The notes under the pieces are model-generated. The model did not search any database. It was given only the letters and a program-made list of their open reading frames with translations, and was not told where the DNA came from. The position numbers were made by a program, and so were the translations under genes. Below are positions 8,615 through 17,132 of a stretch of 45,021 nt of DNA, one piece after another (the stretch's first letter is position 1; each line of letters opens with the position of its first letter). The DNA comes from Treponema sp. UBA6852. Its GTDB lineage: Bacteria > Spirochaetota > Spirochaetia > Treponematales > Treponemataceae. The stretch spans positions 24,406 to 69,426 of the forward strand of contig DKDI01000009.1 in NCBI GenBank assembly GCA_002449305.1, given 5' to 3'.

Positions 8615-9361
8615 ATGGAATATAAATCGTTTTTTGAAGAAAATAAAAGCATTTTTCATGTTCAGTCAAATATTTATTTCAGCCAATGCAACGCAAACAA
8701 AGACTTGAGCCTGCACGAGCTTTTAAAAATAACTTCTGATATTGCAGTTGAAGATTACAGGCAACGCGGAATGTCGCGTGAAATTTTAAAAGATAGAGGA
8801 TTTGGAATTCTTGTTTCACGGTGCTCATATAGAATTCATCAATGGCCAAAAGAAAATCAATTTATAGAAGTTGAAACTTGGGAAGAAAAACCGCAGGCTC
8901 TTCAACTTATGCGCGGCTATAAAATTCTTGATGAAAATAAAAATGTTTTAGTTTCTGGAAAATCATCGTGGCTTTTAGTCGATATAAATGAACGCAGAAT
9001 TCTTCCAACAAAAAAATTTGCGCTAAGAACTCCTCCTGAGTTTTGCATTGAACTTGACTGCGACAAGCCGGACAAAATTCTTCAGCCTGAAAAAAGAGAG
9101 CTTTGGGACACACGAACAATAAAGTTTTCAGACTTGGATGCAAATGGGCACACAAACAATTCAAGATACGCAGCATTTGTTGAAGATGCAATTCCAGAAG
9201 AATTCCGCGCAAGAAAACCAAAAGATTTCAAAATAAATTTTGCAAAGGAAGCAATGCTCAATGATAAAGTTGAAATTTTCGGCTTTAAAGAAGAAAATAA
9301 AATAACGTTCCTTGGGAAAACGCCAGAGTCAGTTTCTTTTGAAGCAATCATTTCATATTAA
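8615..9361 (+). CDS. Acyl-ACP thioesterase (FatA/FatB-like)
   Basis: Releases free fatty acids from acyl carrier protein in the cytoplasm. The 248-aa length fits a bacterial double-hotdog acyl-ACP thioesterase. The first hotdog (about 10-130) carries RGFGILVSR and VETWEEKPQ. The second carries the catalytic DANGHTNNSRY motif (Asp175, Asn177, His179), followed by Glu190. No clear ribosome binding site precedes the ATG; the upstream sequence is a T-run. A -10-like CATTAA lies about nine bases before the start, so a very short leader is possible. It converges on addA with four bases between the stops. Confidence 0.88.
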   Translation: MEYKSFFEENKSIFHVQSNIYFSQCNANKDLSLHELLKITSDIAVEDYRQRGMSREILKDRGFGILVSRCSYRIHQWPKENQFIEVETWEEKPQALQLMRGYKILDENKNVLVSGKSSWLLVDINERRILPTKKFALRTPPEFCIELDCDKPDKILQPEKRELWDTRTIKFSDLDANGHTNNSRYAAFVEDAIPEEFRARKPKDFKINFAKEAMLNDKVEIFGFKEENKITFLGKTPESVSFEAIISY

Positions 9362-9365
9362 AAAA

Positions 9366-12300
9366 TCATATAGTATAAGCTGAAATATCAATTTCCTTGT
9401 CGTAGCGAAGATAATAAAGAAAAGTTTTTATGTCTTTTGCATCGACATGGAATATTTCAGAAGCGGCTTTACGATAACAAGAAAGCTGTTCAATATAAAG
9501 TTCTGGCTTTGCAATGCGGTCAGTTTTATAGTCAACTATAAAGAGTTTTTGATCTAAGTCCTGAAAAATCAAATCCATTGAGCCCGTAAAAATCGTGTCA
9601 TCCATAAGAAGCTTGAATTTATTTTCAGCTTTGCATAGACGATTTGAATTTTTTGCATCTGCAACTTTTTTTCCAAGCTCACTTTTTTCAAAAGCCTCAC
9701 ACATAGAAACCACAGTCTTTAAAAGAATTTCTTTGGCCTTTTGATTTTCAGAAAGTTTCTTTGCAACAATTCTGTCAACAAAGTTTTCAGCATTCAAAAT
9801 ATTTCCTGTAGAAACAAAAGATTCAAGATAAGAATGCGCAAGTTTTCCAAAGTCAGCATAGTTAAATTCACTAGAAGCAGAATCCTCTTCATTGTCTTCT
9901 GAATCACCAACATCTGGCTTTAAAATCAAATCAACAGAAGAATATTCTTCATTTATTTTAAATGCGTTGTCTATTTTTACAGTTGTTTTTGGAAGCAGTT
10001 TTTCAAGACCGCTTGGCGTTTGGGTTTTATCAAAAAATTCCAGAGGAAAATTAATGTCTTTTTCAAAAGGAATTTTGTCATAGAAAGCAGAAAACAGTTT
10101 TATTTTTTCTTGTCTAAGTTCATCTAAATTTATTTTGTCATCTGCACGGACTTTTGTAGAAACAGGATTTATCTTTATAAAATCAAAAGGAGCGCCATTT
10201 TTATTAAACACAGGTTCATTGCAATAAGACTCAAAAGAAAAATCATTATCGGCATAAAGTTCTTTCTGATAATAGAAGCGGCAAAGTTTATGCATCAAGG
10301 AAAGAGGACCATCATATTTTTTTTCAGCGTTGTCAGAGTCGTCAAACTTTTTTAACTCCTTGCTTCTTGAAAGACTTCCAACCAAATGCACGTCTTCTTC
10401 TGCACGTGTAATGGCAACATAAATTTTTCTCTTTTGCTCAGCAAGTTCTCTTAAAGCTGAATCTTCTTTTTGCCGCACCGAAAAATAATTTCCGCCTTCG
10501 CCCAAAGCGCATAAAGAAACTCCAGTCGCATTTTTCCCATCAAATCCGTCTTCATCAAAGAAAAAAGTTCCTATTGTCTGCGCCTTAGGATTTCCCCAGA
10601 TTCCAATAACAAAGACATGCCTAAACTGCAAACCTTTACTCTGATGAATTGTCATAATTTTTACAGCATCTGGTTTTTCAATCGGATAAGAAATTTCTTT
10701 GAGTTCAAGCTCAACACTCTCATCATTCATATAAGACGAAATTTCTTTTTTCTTTGCAATTCCGAGCTGATCAACAAACCAAGAAATACTTTTTCCTTCG
10801 TTTTCAGCCTGACGCGCAGTTTCATAAAGCAAATCAAACTGCTCTGAATAAAGAGAGAGATTTCTGTTTAGAATTGTTTCAAAATAATATCCAGTTTTAT
10901 ACCACAAAAGTTCAAGTGATTTTGTAAGGCTTTGAGAAAGAATGTCATCTCGCAGTTCTTCATAAAAATTTTTCGCAGCTAAATATTTTTTCATATCAGA
11001 ATCAGAAAGAAAGAGCGAATCATTTTCTTCAAATGCAGAAAAAAGAATTTCAGAATTTCTTGTTTTTTTAACTGATGATGACAAAATATTTTGAACACCT
11101 TGCATGCTTATTCCGGCAAATGGTGAAGAAAGAAAAGCCGCAAATGCATTTGAATCTGAAGGATAGACGCAAAATCTTAAAAAACAGTAAAAATCATTTA
11201 CAATTCCTTCCGAAAAAACATTTGTCTGCCGATCAACTGTGTAAGGAATATTGAAAATAGAAAGATACCTTTGCAAATAAAATCTTCCTGAGCGAGAATT
11301 ATCCAAAATTGCATAATTGTTAAAGTTGGAATCATTTTTTGAAAGCTCATAAATTTTTCTAGCAATAAAATACGCTTCTGTTTCCTCTTTACTAAGGCAC
11401 TTTCCGTAGTTTACAAAATCAGAAAAACTGCTTCCATCTTCATTTTCACCTGTATTTAAAAGACATAAATGAACAGGAACATTGTTTGCACTAACGGAAG
11501 CAGGAAGTTCATTTTTTTTCAAAGCATTGTGCTTGTATTCAGCTTCATAACTTTTTACATTTGCAATTCCATTTTCTTCTGAATAAAACAAAGATGGAAT
11601 TTCTGTTTCATTCAAAGGCTGATTGTTATTACAGTTTCCAAACATCAGATTAAACGAGTAAAGCAAAGGAACAGAAGAGCGGTAATTGTTCGTCATGTTC
11701 AAGTTGACATTTTCTTCACAACCAGAATTGTCCTTTAAAGATTTTTTCAACTCATTAAATACGCTTACATCTGCTCCTCGGAACTTATAAATTGACTGTT
11801 TTTCATCTCCAACAAAGAAGAGTTTTTCTGTGGAAATATTTTTTTCAAGCTCAATAAAAAATTCAGTTTCAGTTTTATTTTCGACTAAAAGCTCTTTGCC
11901 ATCATTTTCAGAAATAAGAAACAAAAGCTCCTTGTTTTTTTTGTTGTTATCCTGAAACTCATCTATCATTATTTTTTTTATAAGATTTTTCTGCTGCTTT
12001 CTGATGTCCGGCTGCTCAATAAGAATCCTTAAAGCCAAATCACCAACATCTTTAAAAGAAAGATTTCCAGAAATGCGCTTGGTATTATTTACTTCTTCAA
12101 GAAATTCATCGAGGAGCTCAAACATTCTTTTTTGCGCAGAAAAGTTTTTTATAAAATTTACAACAGAAACAACAATAGGAATTGTTTCTCTTATTTTTTT
12201 TATAATTTCCTTTATTTCTTTTACGGATCCTTTGCTTCCGCCTTTGTTCATGTTTATTGAGCAAATAGAATTTATACTTGAACAAAAATCTTGTGCAATT

Positions 12301-13163
12301 GCAGAAAAAGAATTTGCATTTTTTTCATCTAAAGAATCAAGCAAAAAATTATTTTTGACTTCTTTAAAATCATTTTTATCAACTAATTCTTTTAACTCAC
12401 TTACAAAAGTATTTTTTTCATCAGATTCATTTAAAAGCAATTTTAAATCTTCAAACTGAGATTTTATAGAATTTTCATTTTCGTCAAAAAAAGAATTCCA
12501 TTCTTCAATTATTTGCGCCTTTTGTATTTGAAAATTATCCGAGAAAAAATTTTTACGAGTGGCAACAGAAGTACATTTTAGCACTGGAGCAGAAAAATAA
12601 TTTGCCGCAAAATCTTCAATTTTTCCAGGCATAGAATAAACGTTAAAGCATTCTTCTGTTCTATGCTTTAAAACAAACGGAAGAGCAGCATCTTCAACTG
12701 CACGATCACAAGATGAAGAACCAGTTGTAAAGTCAGGACGAATTCCATAGCGGCTAGCAGCAATTCTTACAAGAGAACCACTGTAAGCATCAAGTGTTTG
12801 AATCTTAGCATCTGCAAATTCATCCAATGCTCTTTTTGCAAGTTTTACCTGTTTTGGATATTTATCATTATCAAGAAACTTTACAAATGCATTAAGTTTT
12901 TTATATATTCGGTCATAAATTTCAGAAGCCGCTTCTTTTGTAAAAGTAAGAGCTAGAATATTTTTTATACGTATATTTTCATCAGTCATAAGTAAAAAAG
13001 CATAACGCAAAGCAAGAACATCGGTTTTTCCAGAACCAGCGCCTGCAGAAACAACTGCGTTATCTTTTTTTGTTATTGCCTTAATCTGAAAAACATCAGG
13101 CGACTTGGAGCTAGCTGGATTTTCAGTTAAAGGTTCATTTAAAAAATTATAATCAATTCTCAT
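9366..13163 (-). CDS. addA: ATP-dependent helicase/nuclease subunit A
   Basis: Helicase-nuclease subunit of the AddAB (RexAB) complex, which resects double-strand DNA ends and loads RecA. The 1265-aa protein has UvrD-type superfamily 1 helicase motifs: FQIKAI (Q motif), SAGAGSGKT (Walker A, about 39-47), MIDEFQDN (Walker B), EKQSIYKFRGADV, KIMTIHQSKGLQF and YVAITRAEEDVHL (motif VI). The C-terminal RecB-family nuclease is seen in GKLAHSYLESF and GSMDLIFQDL..FIVDYKTDR. Its ATG overlaps the end of addB by four bases, so the pair is translationally coupled. No Chi-like site was sought. The gene converges with the thioesterase gene with almost no spacer and no terminator is visible. Confidence 0.95.
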   Translation of the reverse strand: MRIDYNFLNEPLTENPASSKSPDVFQIKAITKKDNAVVSAGAGSGKTDVLALRYAFLLMTDENIRIKNILALTFTKEAASEIYDRIYKKLNAFVKFLDNDKYPKQVKLAKRALDEFADAKIQTLDAYSGSLVRIAASRYGIRPDFTTGSSSCDRAVEDAALPFVLKHRTEECFNVYSMPGKIEDFAANYFSAPVLKCTSVATRKNFFSDNFQIQKAQIIEEWNSFFDENENSIKSQFEDLKLLLNESDEKNTFVSELKELVDKNDFKEVKNNFLLDSLDEKNANSFSAIAQDFCSSINSICSINMNKGGSKGSVKEIKEIIKKIRETIPIVVSVVNFIKNFSAQKRMFELLDEFLEEVNNTKRISGNLSFKDVGDLALRILIEQPDIRKQQKNLIKKIMIDEFQDNNKKNKELLFLISENDGKELLVENKTETEFFIELEKNISTEKLFFVGDEKQSIYKFRGADVSVFNELKKSLKDNSGCEENVNLNMTNNYRSSVPLLYSFNLMFGNCNNNQPLNETEIPSLFYSEENGIANVKSYEAEYKHNALKKNELPASVSANNVPVHLCLLNTGENEDGSSFSDFVNYGKCLSKEETEAYFIARKIYELSKNDSNFNNYAILDNSRSGRFYLQRYLSIFNIPYTVDRQTNVFSEGIVNDFYCFLRFCVYPSDSNAFAAFLSSPFAGISMQGVQNILSSSVKKTRNSEILFSAFEENDSLFLSDSDMKKYLAAKNFYEELRDDILSQSLTKSLELLWYKTGYYFETILNRNLSLYSEQFDLLYETARQAENEGKSISWFVDQLGIAKKKEISSYMNDESVELELKEISYPIEKPDAVKIMTIHQSKGLQFRHVFVIGIWGNPKAQTIGTFFFDEDGFDGKNATGVSLCALGEGGNYFSVRQKEDSALRELAEQKRKIYVAITRAEEDVHLVGSLSRSKELKKFDDSDNAEKKYDGPLSLMHKLCRFYYQKELYADNDFSFESYCNEPVFNKNGAPFDFIKINPVSTKVRADDKINLDELRQEKIKLFSAFYDKIPFEKDINFPLEFFDKTQTPSGLEKLLPKTTVKIDNAFKINEEYSSVDLILKPDVGDSEDNEEDSASSEFNYADFGKLAHSYLESFVSTGNILNAENFVDRIVAKKLSENQKAKEILLKTVVSMCEAFEKSELGKKVADAKNSNRLCKAENKFKLLMDDTIFTGSMDLIFQDLDQKLFIVDYKTDRIAKPELYIEQLSCYRKAASEIFHVDAKDIKTFLYYLRYDKEIDISAYTI

Positions 13164-16039
13164 AAAATTTCCTTTCTTGCAATATTAAATGATGTTCTGC
13201 AAATTGAATTCAATCCGCACTTCATGCAGTCTTTGTAAACATTTACACCGTGCTCTTTATCCATTTGAAAATTCTTAGGCTCAAAGTCAAATTCAGAAGA
13301 TTTCTCATAAAAGTATTCTGCAAAAATTTCAAACTCTGACAAAGTTTTTTCAAACCCTTCTCTATCTGTGTTATGGCTTCTTGCACTCGGCAGTTTTGAA
13401 ATAATTTGCACAACATCAAAGTTATCCGCAGAATCTTTTTTTATTTTGTAAAACATGGCAGAACAAACTTTCATTTGGTTGTTTTCCAAAAGTTTTACGT
13501 ACGAAGCCATTTGAAAATCTCCTAAGACTGGAATTGAATCCGCATTAAAAATGCAATCTTTTATAGAGGGCGCAGAACCAGTTTTGTAATCAATGATAAA
13601 AAGCTCGTCAGGTTCATCAGGATTCAATAGCGCACAGTCAATTTTTCCAAAGAAATCAAACCGATCTGAATTACAAGGAACCTCTTTCTCAAACTCAACT
13701 CCTTCAATAAAATAGCCTCCAAAACTTTTGTTTCCTTTTTTGCTAGAATAATCCGGCAACGCGCAAAACTGCCTGAAAAACAAAAATACATTTTTACAGA
13801 TAAGTTTCTTTTGGCTTTCAATAATCTTAAGAGCAAGCATACTTCTTGAAAATCCTGCATGAAGTTTAGCTTCTTCAAAAGCAGAACAAATCAACTGTTC
13901 AATTTGCACAGAAATCTCATCATTGAATACAGGAATCTTTCCCTGATAAATTCCGTTCTTATCCTGAAATTTTTTACATACAAGTTCAATCATTTTATGA
14001 ACAAGTACACCAGCTTCATAATTTTTTATAAGGTCTACATCTAAAGAATCCTCTTTTAAACTCAAAACTTTTGTAAAAATGAATTTTCTTGGACAAGGAA
14101 AAAAACTTTTCAATTCAGTTTGAGAAATTTTTACTCTTTCAAGATTTGAATTCTTTCCTTTATCTTTTAGCTCTGCATTGATTTTATTTTTTAGTGAATC
14201 AGACATAAAAGAAGAATCACCTGATACAAAAATAGTTTTCCAGTTATAAAAAGATTTCTGCTGCATTTCTGAAAAAACACGATCCGAAACAATGCCGTCT
14301 TTAAAATCATTTTTTTCATTATTAATAAAATCAAATTGCTCAAGATTTTTTTCATCTGATTGCTCACAGGAGTCAAGCGCAGTGTGCATAATCGCAGAAG
14401 CAGAAAATGTTTTTTTTGACGCAGAAAAAAACACCTGCTTGTTTTTTAAACTTCTTTGCTGGGTACAATAGAGTTTTATAAAATCAACAGAAGCATCTTT
14501 TTCATTTAATTCAAGCAACGCACGTTTTTCAACATCATTTATAAATCCAAGTTTTCTAAAAGGAACAGAAATATCTTTTTGGGTTGCATTTATTACAAAC
14601 TGATATTCAAAATCCGCGCAAACAGAAAGTCTATAAGGAAAAATATTAACTCCATATTTTTTTTCATTAGGTGTATAAGTTTTTTGATTGATTTCATTTA
14701 TAAAAAAATCAAATACAGAATTTAATTTGTAATTTATTTTTGAAAGATAATCATGTTCAATAGACACAAGGTTGTTTAAGTCAGTAATTATCCGTCCTAG
14801 AATTTTATCTGTTGTCTTGTAACGTTCTTCATTAAACTTTTTTTCATCAACAAATTTATTTTTAAAATTGTCCCATGCAAATTTCAGTTTTTGAAAACTA
14901 GATGCATTTTCAAATTGCAAAACAGTATCTTTGATTTTTAGATAAAATTCTTTTTCTGCACTTCCATCATCAAGTGAAGAAAGCCATATATCATTTATAG
15001 ATTTTCCTTCTTCATAGCTGCATACACATCTTTTTTCATTTCCAACTCTTACAAGACGCTCATTTAAATCAAAATTTTTCCATGGAATATATCCATCAAG
15101 CAAAAATGAACGCACACTGTCATAAGAAAAGTTAGAAGAAGCGCAGTCTTTTATTTTCTGAAAAATATCTCCTCCGCAATTTTTTGTATATGGAACTCCG
15201 GCACGCACAGTGAACGGAACAGAATAAATTGAAAGTTCTCTTTCCAAATAAGGTCTAATGTTTTCTAAGTCTGGAACATTGACAGCCACTGTACGCAAAT
15301 CAATTTTTTCAAGATGAAGCTGTCTAAGCCTAAGAGCGAGCATTCTAATTTCTTTTCGAGCATCATTATAAAAAACACATTTTCCAGTCTGCTCATTTTT
15401 GGAAATACAAACCAATGTTACATTTTCTTCTGCACAAAGAATATTTTGGAATTCTGCAAAGTCTTCAAGAATCTCTGGATAAAAAATAAAAATATGCTTT
15501 TTATTCTTCTTGAAATTTGAATCCAGATAAGAAGGCTCGTAAAAATTGTTCTGTGCCAAAAATTCTTTGTAAAGCTCAAAAAGCTTTTTGTAGTCATTAT
15601 CCTCATCATCAGGAATTTTTCCTAAAGCGCAATATTTTTCAAACTGCACATTCCAAAGTTTTAATGACGGAAGAATCTTTGAAATCCAGTCTGTAAAGCT
15701 AAAAACATTGTCTTTGAACTCTGGCGCAGAAGAAACAATTCTTTTAAAGAAATGCTGCTCATTGTTTTCTAAAAGAATTTTTTGAACAAAAACTTTTCGT
15801 ACAACAGGAGGAATGCAAATAAGATTTTCATCGGCAGCCTTTAAATAATCTGACTTAAATTTATCCCATGCTGTAAACTGATCAAGGTTAAAAGCTTTTA
15901 CTCTAGATTCATTCGTATTTTTTATAGCCCAGTTTATCCAGCTTGTTTGAACAACATCAGTGGGAAAGACAAAAAGCGAATTAATATTCTCTATATTTGC
16001 CGCAATAACTTCTGAAATCTTATCTTCACTAAAATTCAT
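13160..16039 (-). CDS. addB: AddB-like nuclease subunit with iron-sulfur cysteines
   Basis: Partner of AddA in end resection. The 959-aa protein has a divergent, inactivated helicase-like N-terminal region with no convincing Walker A, and a C-terminal PD-(D/E)XK nuclease. That nuclease region runs from FFPCPRKFIF through GVLVHKMIELV, FFGKIDCALLNP and LFIIDYKTGSA to QMASYVKLL. The Cys in FFPCPRKF with the C-terminal CMKCGLNSIC (Cys-x2-Cys-x5-Cys) forms the four-cysteine set that holds the 4Fe-4S cluster in AddB proteins. This identifies it as AddB rather than RexB or RecC. The sequence is otherwise poorly conserved, as is usual for AddB. No Shine-Dalgarno precedes ATG 16039; a -10-like box lies eight bases upstream. 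Confidence 0.88.
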   Translation of the reverse strand: MNFSEDKISEVIAANIENINSLFVFPTDVVQTSWINWAIKNTNESRVKAFNLDQFTAWDKFKSDYLKAADENLICIPPVVRKVFVQKILLENNEQHFFKRIVSSAPEFKDNVFSFTDWISKILPSLKLWNVQFEKYCALGKIPDDEDNDYKKLFELYKEFLAQNNFYEPSYLDSNFKKNKKHIFIFYPEILEDFAEFQNILCAEENVTLVCISKNEQTGKCVFYNDARKEIRMLALRLRQLHLEKIDLRTVAVNVPDLENIRPYLERELSIYSVPFTVRAGVPYTKNCGGDIFQKIKDCASSNFSYDSVRSFLLDGYIPWKNFDLNERLVRVGNEKRCVCSYEEGKSINDIWLSSLDDGSAEKEFYLKIKDTVLQFENASSFQKLKFAWDNFKNKFVDEKKFNEERYKTTDKILGRIITDLNNLVSIEHDYLSKINYKLNSVFDFFINEINQKTYTPNEKKYGVNIFPYRLSVCADFEYQFVINATQKDISVPFRKLGFINDVEKRALLELNEKDASVDFIKLYCTQQRSLKNKQVFFSASKKTFSASAIMHTALDSCEQSDEKNLEQFDFINNEKNDFKDGIVSDRVFSEMQQKSFYNWKTIFVSGDSSFMSDSLKNKINAELKDKGKNSNLERVKISQTELKSFFPCPRKFIFTKVLSLKEDSLDVDLIKNYEAGVLVHKMIELVCKKFQDKNGIYQGKIPVFNDEISVQIEQLICSAFEEAKLHAGFSRSMLALKIIESQKKLICKNVFLFFRQFCALPDYSSKKGNKSFGGYFIEGVEFEKEVPCNSDRFDFFGKIDCALLNPDEPDELFIIDYKTGSAPSIKDCIFNADSIPVLGDFQMASYVKLLENNQMKVCSAMFYKIKKDSADNFDVVQIISKLPSARSHNTDREGFEKTLSEFEIFAEYFYEKSSEFDFEPKNFQMDKEHGVNVYKDCMKCGLNSICRTSFNIARKEIL

Positions 16040-16047
16040 AGACTAAT

Positions 16048-16056
16048 AATATAGCA
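16048..16056 (-). promoter_or_regulatory. Probable extended -10 promoter of addB
   Basis: On the minus strand TGC is followed directly by TATATT (16053-16048), an extended -10 form. Only eight bases separate it from ATG 16039. There is no Shine-Dalgarno, so the transcript may start at or near the AUG. TTGTCT further upstream is spaced about 20 bases from the -10 and is a weak -35 candidate. Confidence 0.45.
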
Positions 16057-16144
16057 CATAATTTCTTATTTTTAGACAAAAAGTAGATTTTCACAGAATT
16101 TTTTTTCAGTAAAGTGTTTTTTTTCTAAGAAAATAAATACATTA

Positions 16145-16197
16145 TAAAATAAAGCAGGCTGTCTAAAGGCTTGTTCCTATTAAACAGTCTGCTGCTT
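16145..16197 (-). terminator. Probable terminator of the small-protein operon
   Basis: On the minus strand AAGCAG...CTGCTT closes a long interrupted stem with an inner stem CTGTTTAA/TTTAGACAG, followed by TTTATTTT. It starts 16 bases after the stop of the 103-aa gene. Confidence 0.6.
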
Positions 16198-16212
16198 AGT
16201 TTTAAATAACCG

Positions 16213-16524
16213 CTATTTCTTGCCAGCTATTCCAAATTCCTGCCATCCCGTCTGTGGAATAGTCAGTTTTACACGCTTTCTTGCATCCCTGATATGCAAA
16301 TCTAGTCTTCTAGTTTCTTCAGCAATGTCCAAAGTACAAGTTTTTAGATCAGACTTAAGCTTCTCCTGCTTGCTGTCAAGATTCTGAAGATTTGCAACAA
16401 TGCTATCAAGTTCCAAAGCCTTCTCTTCTCCTAAGCTTACACTTGCAAGCTCCTCTTTGTGAGCCTTAATGCCAGCTGACATCAGCCGTGCGTCGCTCAT
16501 TTTCTGTGCAAACGTATTGCCCAT
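16213..16524 (-). CDS. Small coiled-coil protein of unknown function
   Basis: A 103-aa, charged, almost entirely helical protein without signal peptide or membrane segment. The N-terminus (MGNTFAQKMSDARLM) is followed by a long coiled coil (about 20-85) with heptad-like Leu/Ile spacing. It ends in a distinct basic tail, VKLTIPQTGWQEFGIAGKK. I do not recognise a named domain; small proteins with a similar VK-x-IP-x-x-W-x-EFGI tail are, from memory, found in Treponema. It has a good ribosome binding site (AAGGAGAA). It is the second gene after a 33-aa open frame and is followed by a terminator. A structural or adaptor role is possible but unproven. Confidence 0.75.
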   Translation of the reverse strand: MGNTFAQKMSDARLMSAGIKAHKEELASVSLGEEKALELDSIVANLQNLDSKQEKLKSDLKTCTLDIAEETRRLDLHIRDARKRVKLTIPQTGWQEFGIAGKK

Positions 16525-16577
16525 TGTTCTTCTCCTTTAAAAAATTAAGACAAAGACCTCTCTTTAGAATTAATTTT

Positions 16578-16679
16578 TTAAGCCGCTTCGAAAAATGTTT
16601 TACGAAGCATAAGTTGATAAATAGTTTGCAACGCAAACTTTAAAGGATTAAAATCAACAGAAGTTCTGTCAATTTCCAT
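16578..16679 (-). CDS. Possible 33-aa microprotein
   Basis: On the minus strand an ATG at 16679 follows AAAAGGAGAGTAA, a near-perfect ribosome binding site at good spacing. It opens a 33-codon frame beginning MEIDRTSVDF, with the middle FALQTIYQLMLRKTF, and ending at TAA 16578. The middle could form a short amphipathic helix. The next gene (103 aa) starts 53 bases later, so the two look like one operon. The strong ribosome binding site is the main evidence; similarity was not searched. It could instead be a leader peptide controlling the downstream gene. Confidence 0.6.
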   Translation of the reverse strand: MEIDRTSVDFNPLKFALQTIYQLMLRKTFFEAA

Positions 16680-16866
16680 TTACTCTCCTTTTTTAGATTT
16701 CAACCTAGAAACCGATAATAAAAAGGTAAAAAAACTTTTAGGAATTTTCAAGGAAAAATCAAAATTTATTAAAAAAAACATTTAAAAATTACAAAATAAA
16801 AAAATCAACAATAAAAGAGGCTATTGCAGGCAAATCTAAAGAAGAATTAACTATTATTAAAGCCAA
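16680..16866. other. A-rich intergenic stretch upstream of the small-protein genes
   Basis: This holds the leader and presumably the promoter of the microprotein operon on the minus strand, for example TTGAAA near 16748-16753, without a convincing -10. On the plus strand a frame from about 16738 to the TGA at 16877 reads through without stops (ending KAKTL) but has no usual start codon or ribosome binding site. It may be a decayed gene end or chance in A-rich DNA. Nothing else is recognisable. Confidence 0.4.
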
Positions 16867-17055
16867 AACACTTTGACTTTTACTAAAAACACTTGTTTCC
16901 AGCTCAAATTCATCTGTTTTTTAAAGAAAAATACTTGTTTTTAGTGTAAAACTAGATATCTTTTCTCTAAAACCATCTGTTTTTAGAGAAAAAACACATA
17001 TATTTAGTCATAAACTAGATGGTTTTATATAGATACAAGTATTTTTTCTAACAAA
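16867..17055. repeat. Nine degenerate tandem units of exactly 21 bp
   Basis: Units start at 16867, 16888, 16909, 16930, 16951, 16972, 16993, 17014 and 17035. No indel disturbs the 21-base period. Most units begin A-A/C-C/T-A, carry a core like ACTTGTTTTTAG or CATCTGTTTTTAG, and end in AAA. Adjacent units are clearly diverged (for example ACTAGATATC in the fifth, ACTAGATGG in the eighth). Read on the minus strand, the 21-base period is a seven-codon period: F-x-L-K-T-S/D-x recurs, with in-frame stops at 17008-17010 and 16921-16923. The array lies between the MCP terminator and the small-protein operon. It may be a decayed coding repeat or a phased binding/bending array (21 bp is two helical turns). 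Confidence 0.85.
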
Positions 17056-17059
17056 TTAC

Positions 17060-17097
17060 AAAAGCCAGAAAACAAACAATGTCATTTTCCGGCTTTT
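17060..17097 (-). terminator. Terminator of the chemoreceptor gene
   Basis: AAAAGCCAGAAAA (17060-17072) pairs with TTTTCCGGCTTTT (17085-17097), a 13-bp stem with one G-U pair. It lies 36 bases past the minus-strand MCP stop and has T residues within and after the stem. It is symmetric enough to act in both directions. Confidence 0.8.
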
Positions 17098-17132
17098 GCA
17101 ACTTATTCAACAATAAATTTTTTTGTATTCTT

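Noticed and set aside
16738..16877. Plus-strand coding frame ending KAKTL
   Set aside because: No start codon or ribosome binding site; A-rich composition can give an open frame by chance.
16867..17055. CRISPR array
   Set aside because: The units are adjacent and diverged with no spacers and no cas genes; the period is 21 bases.
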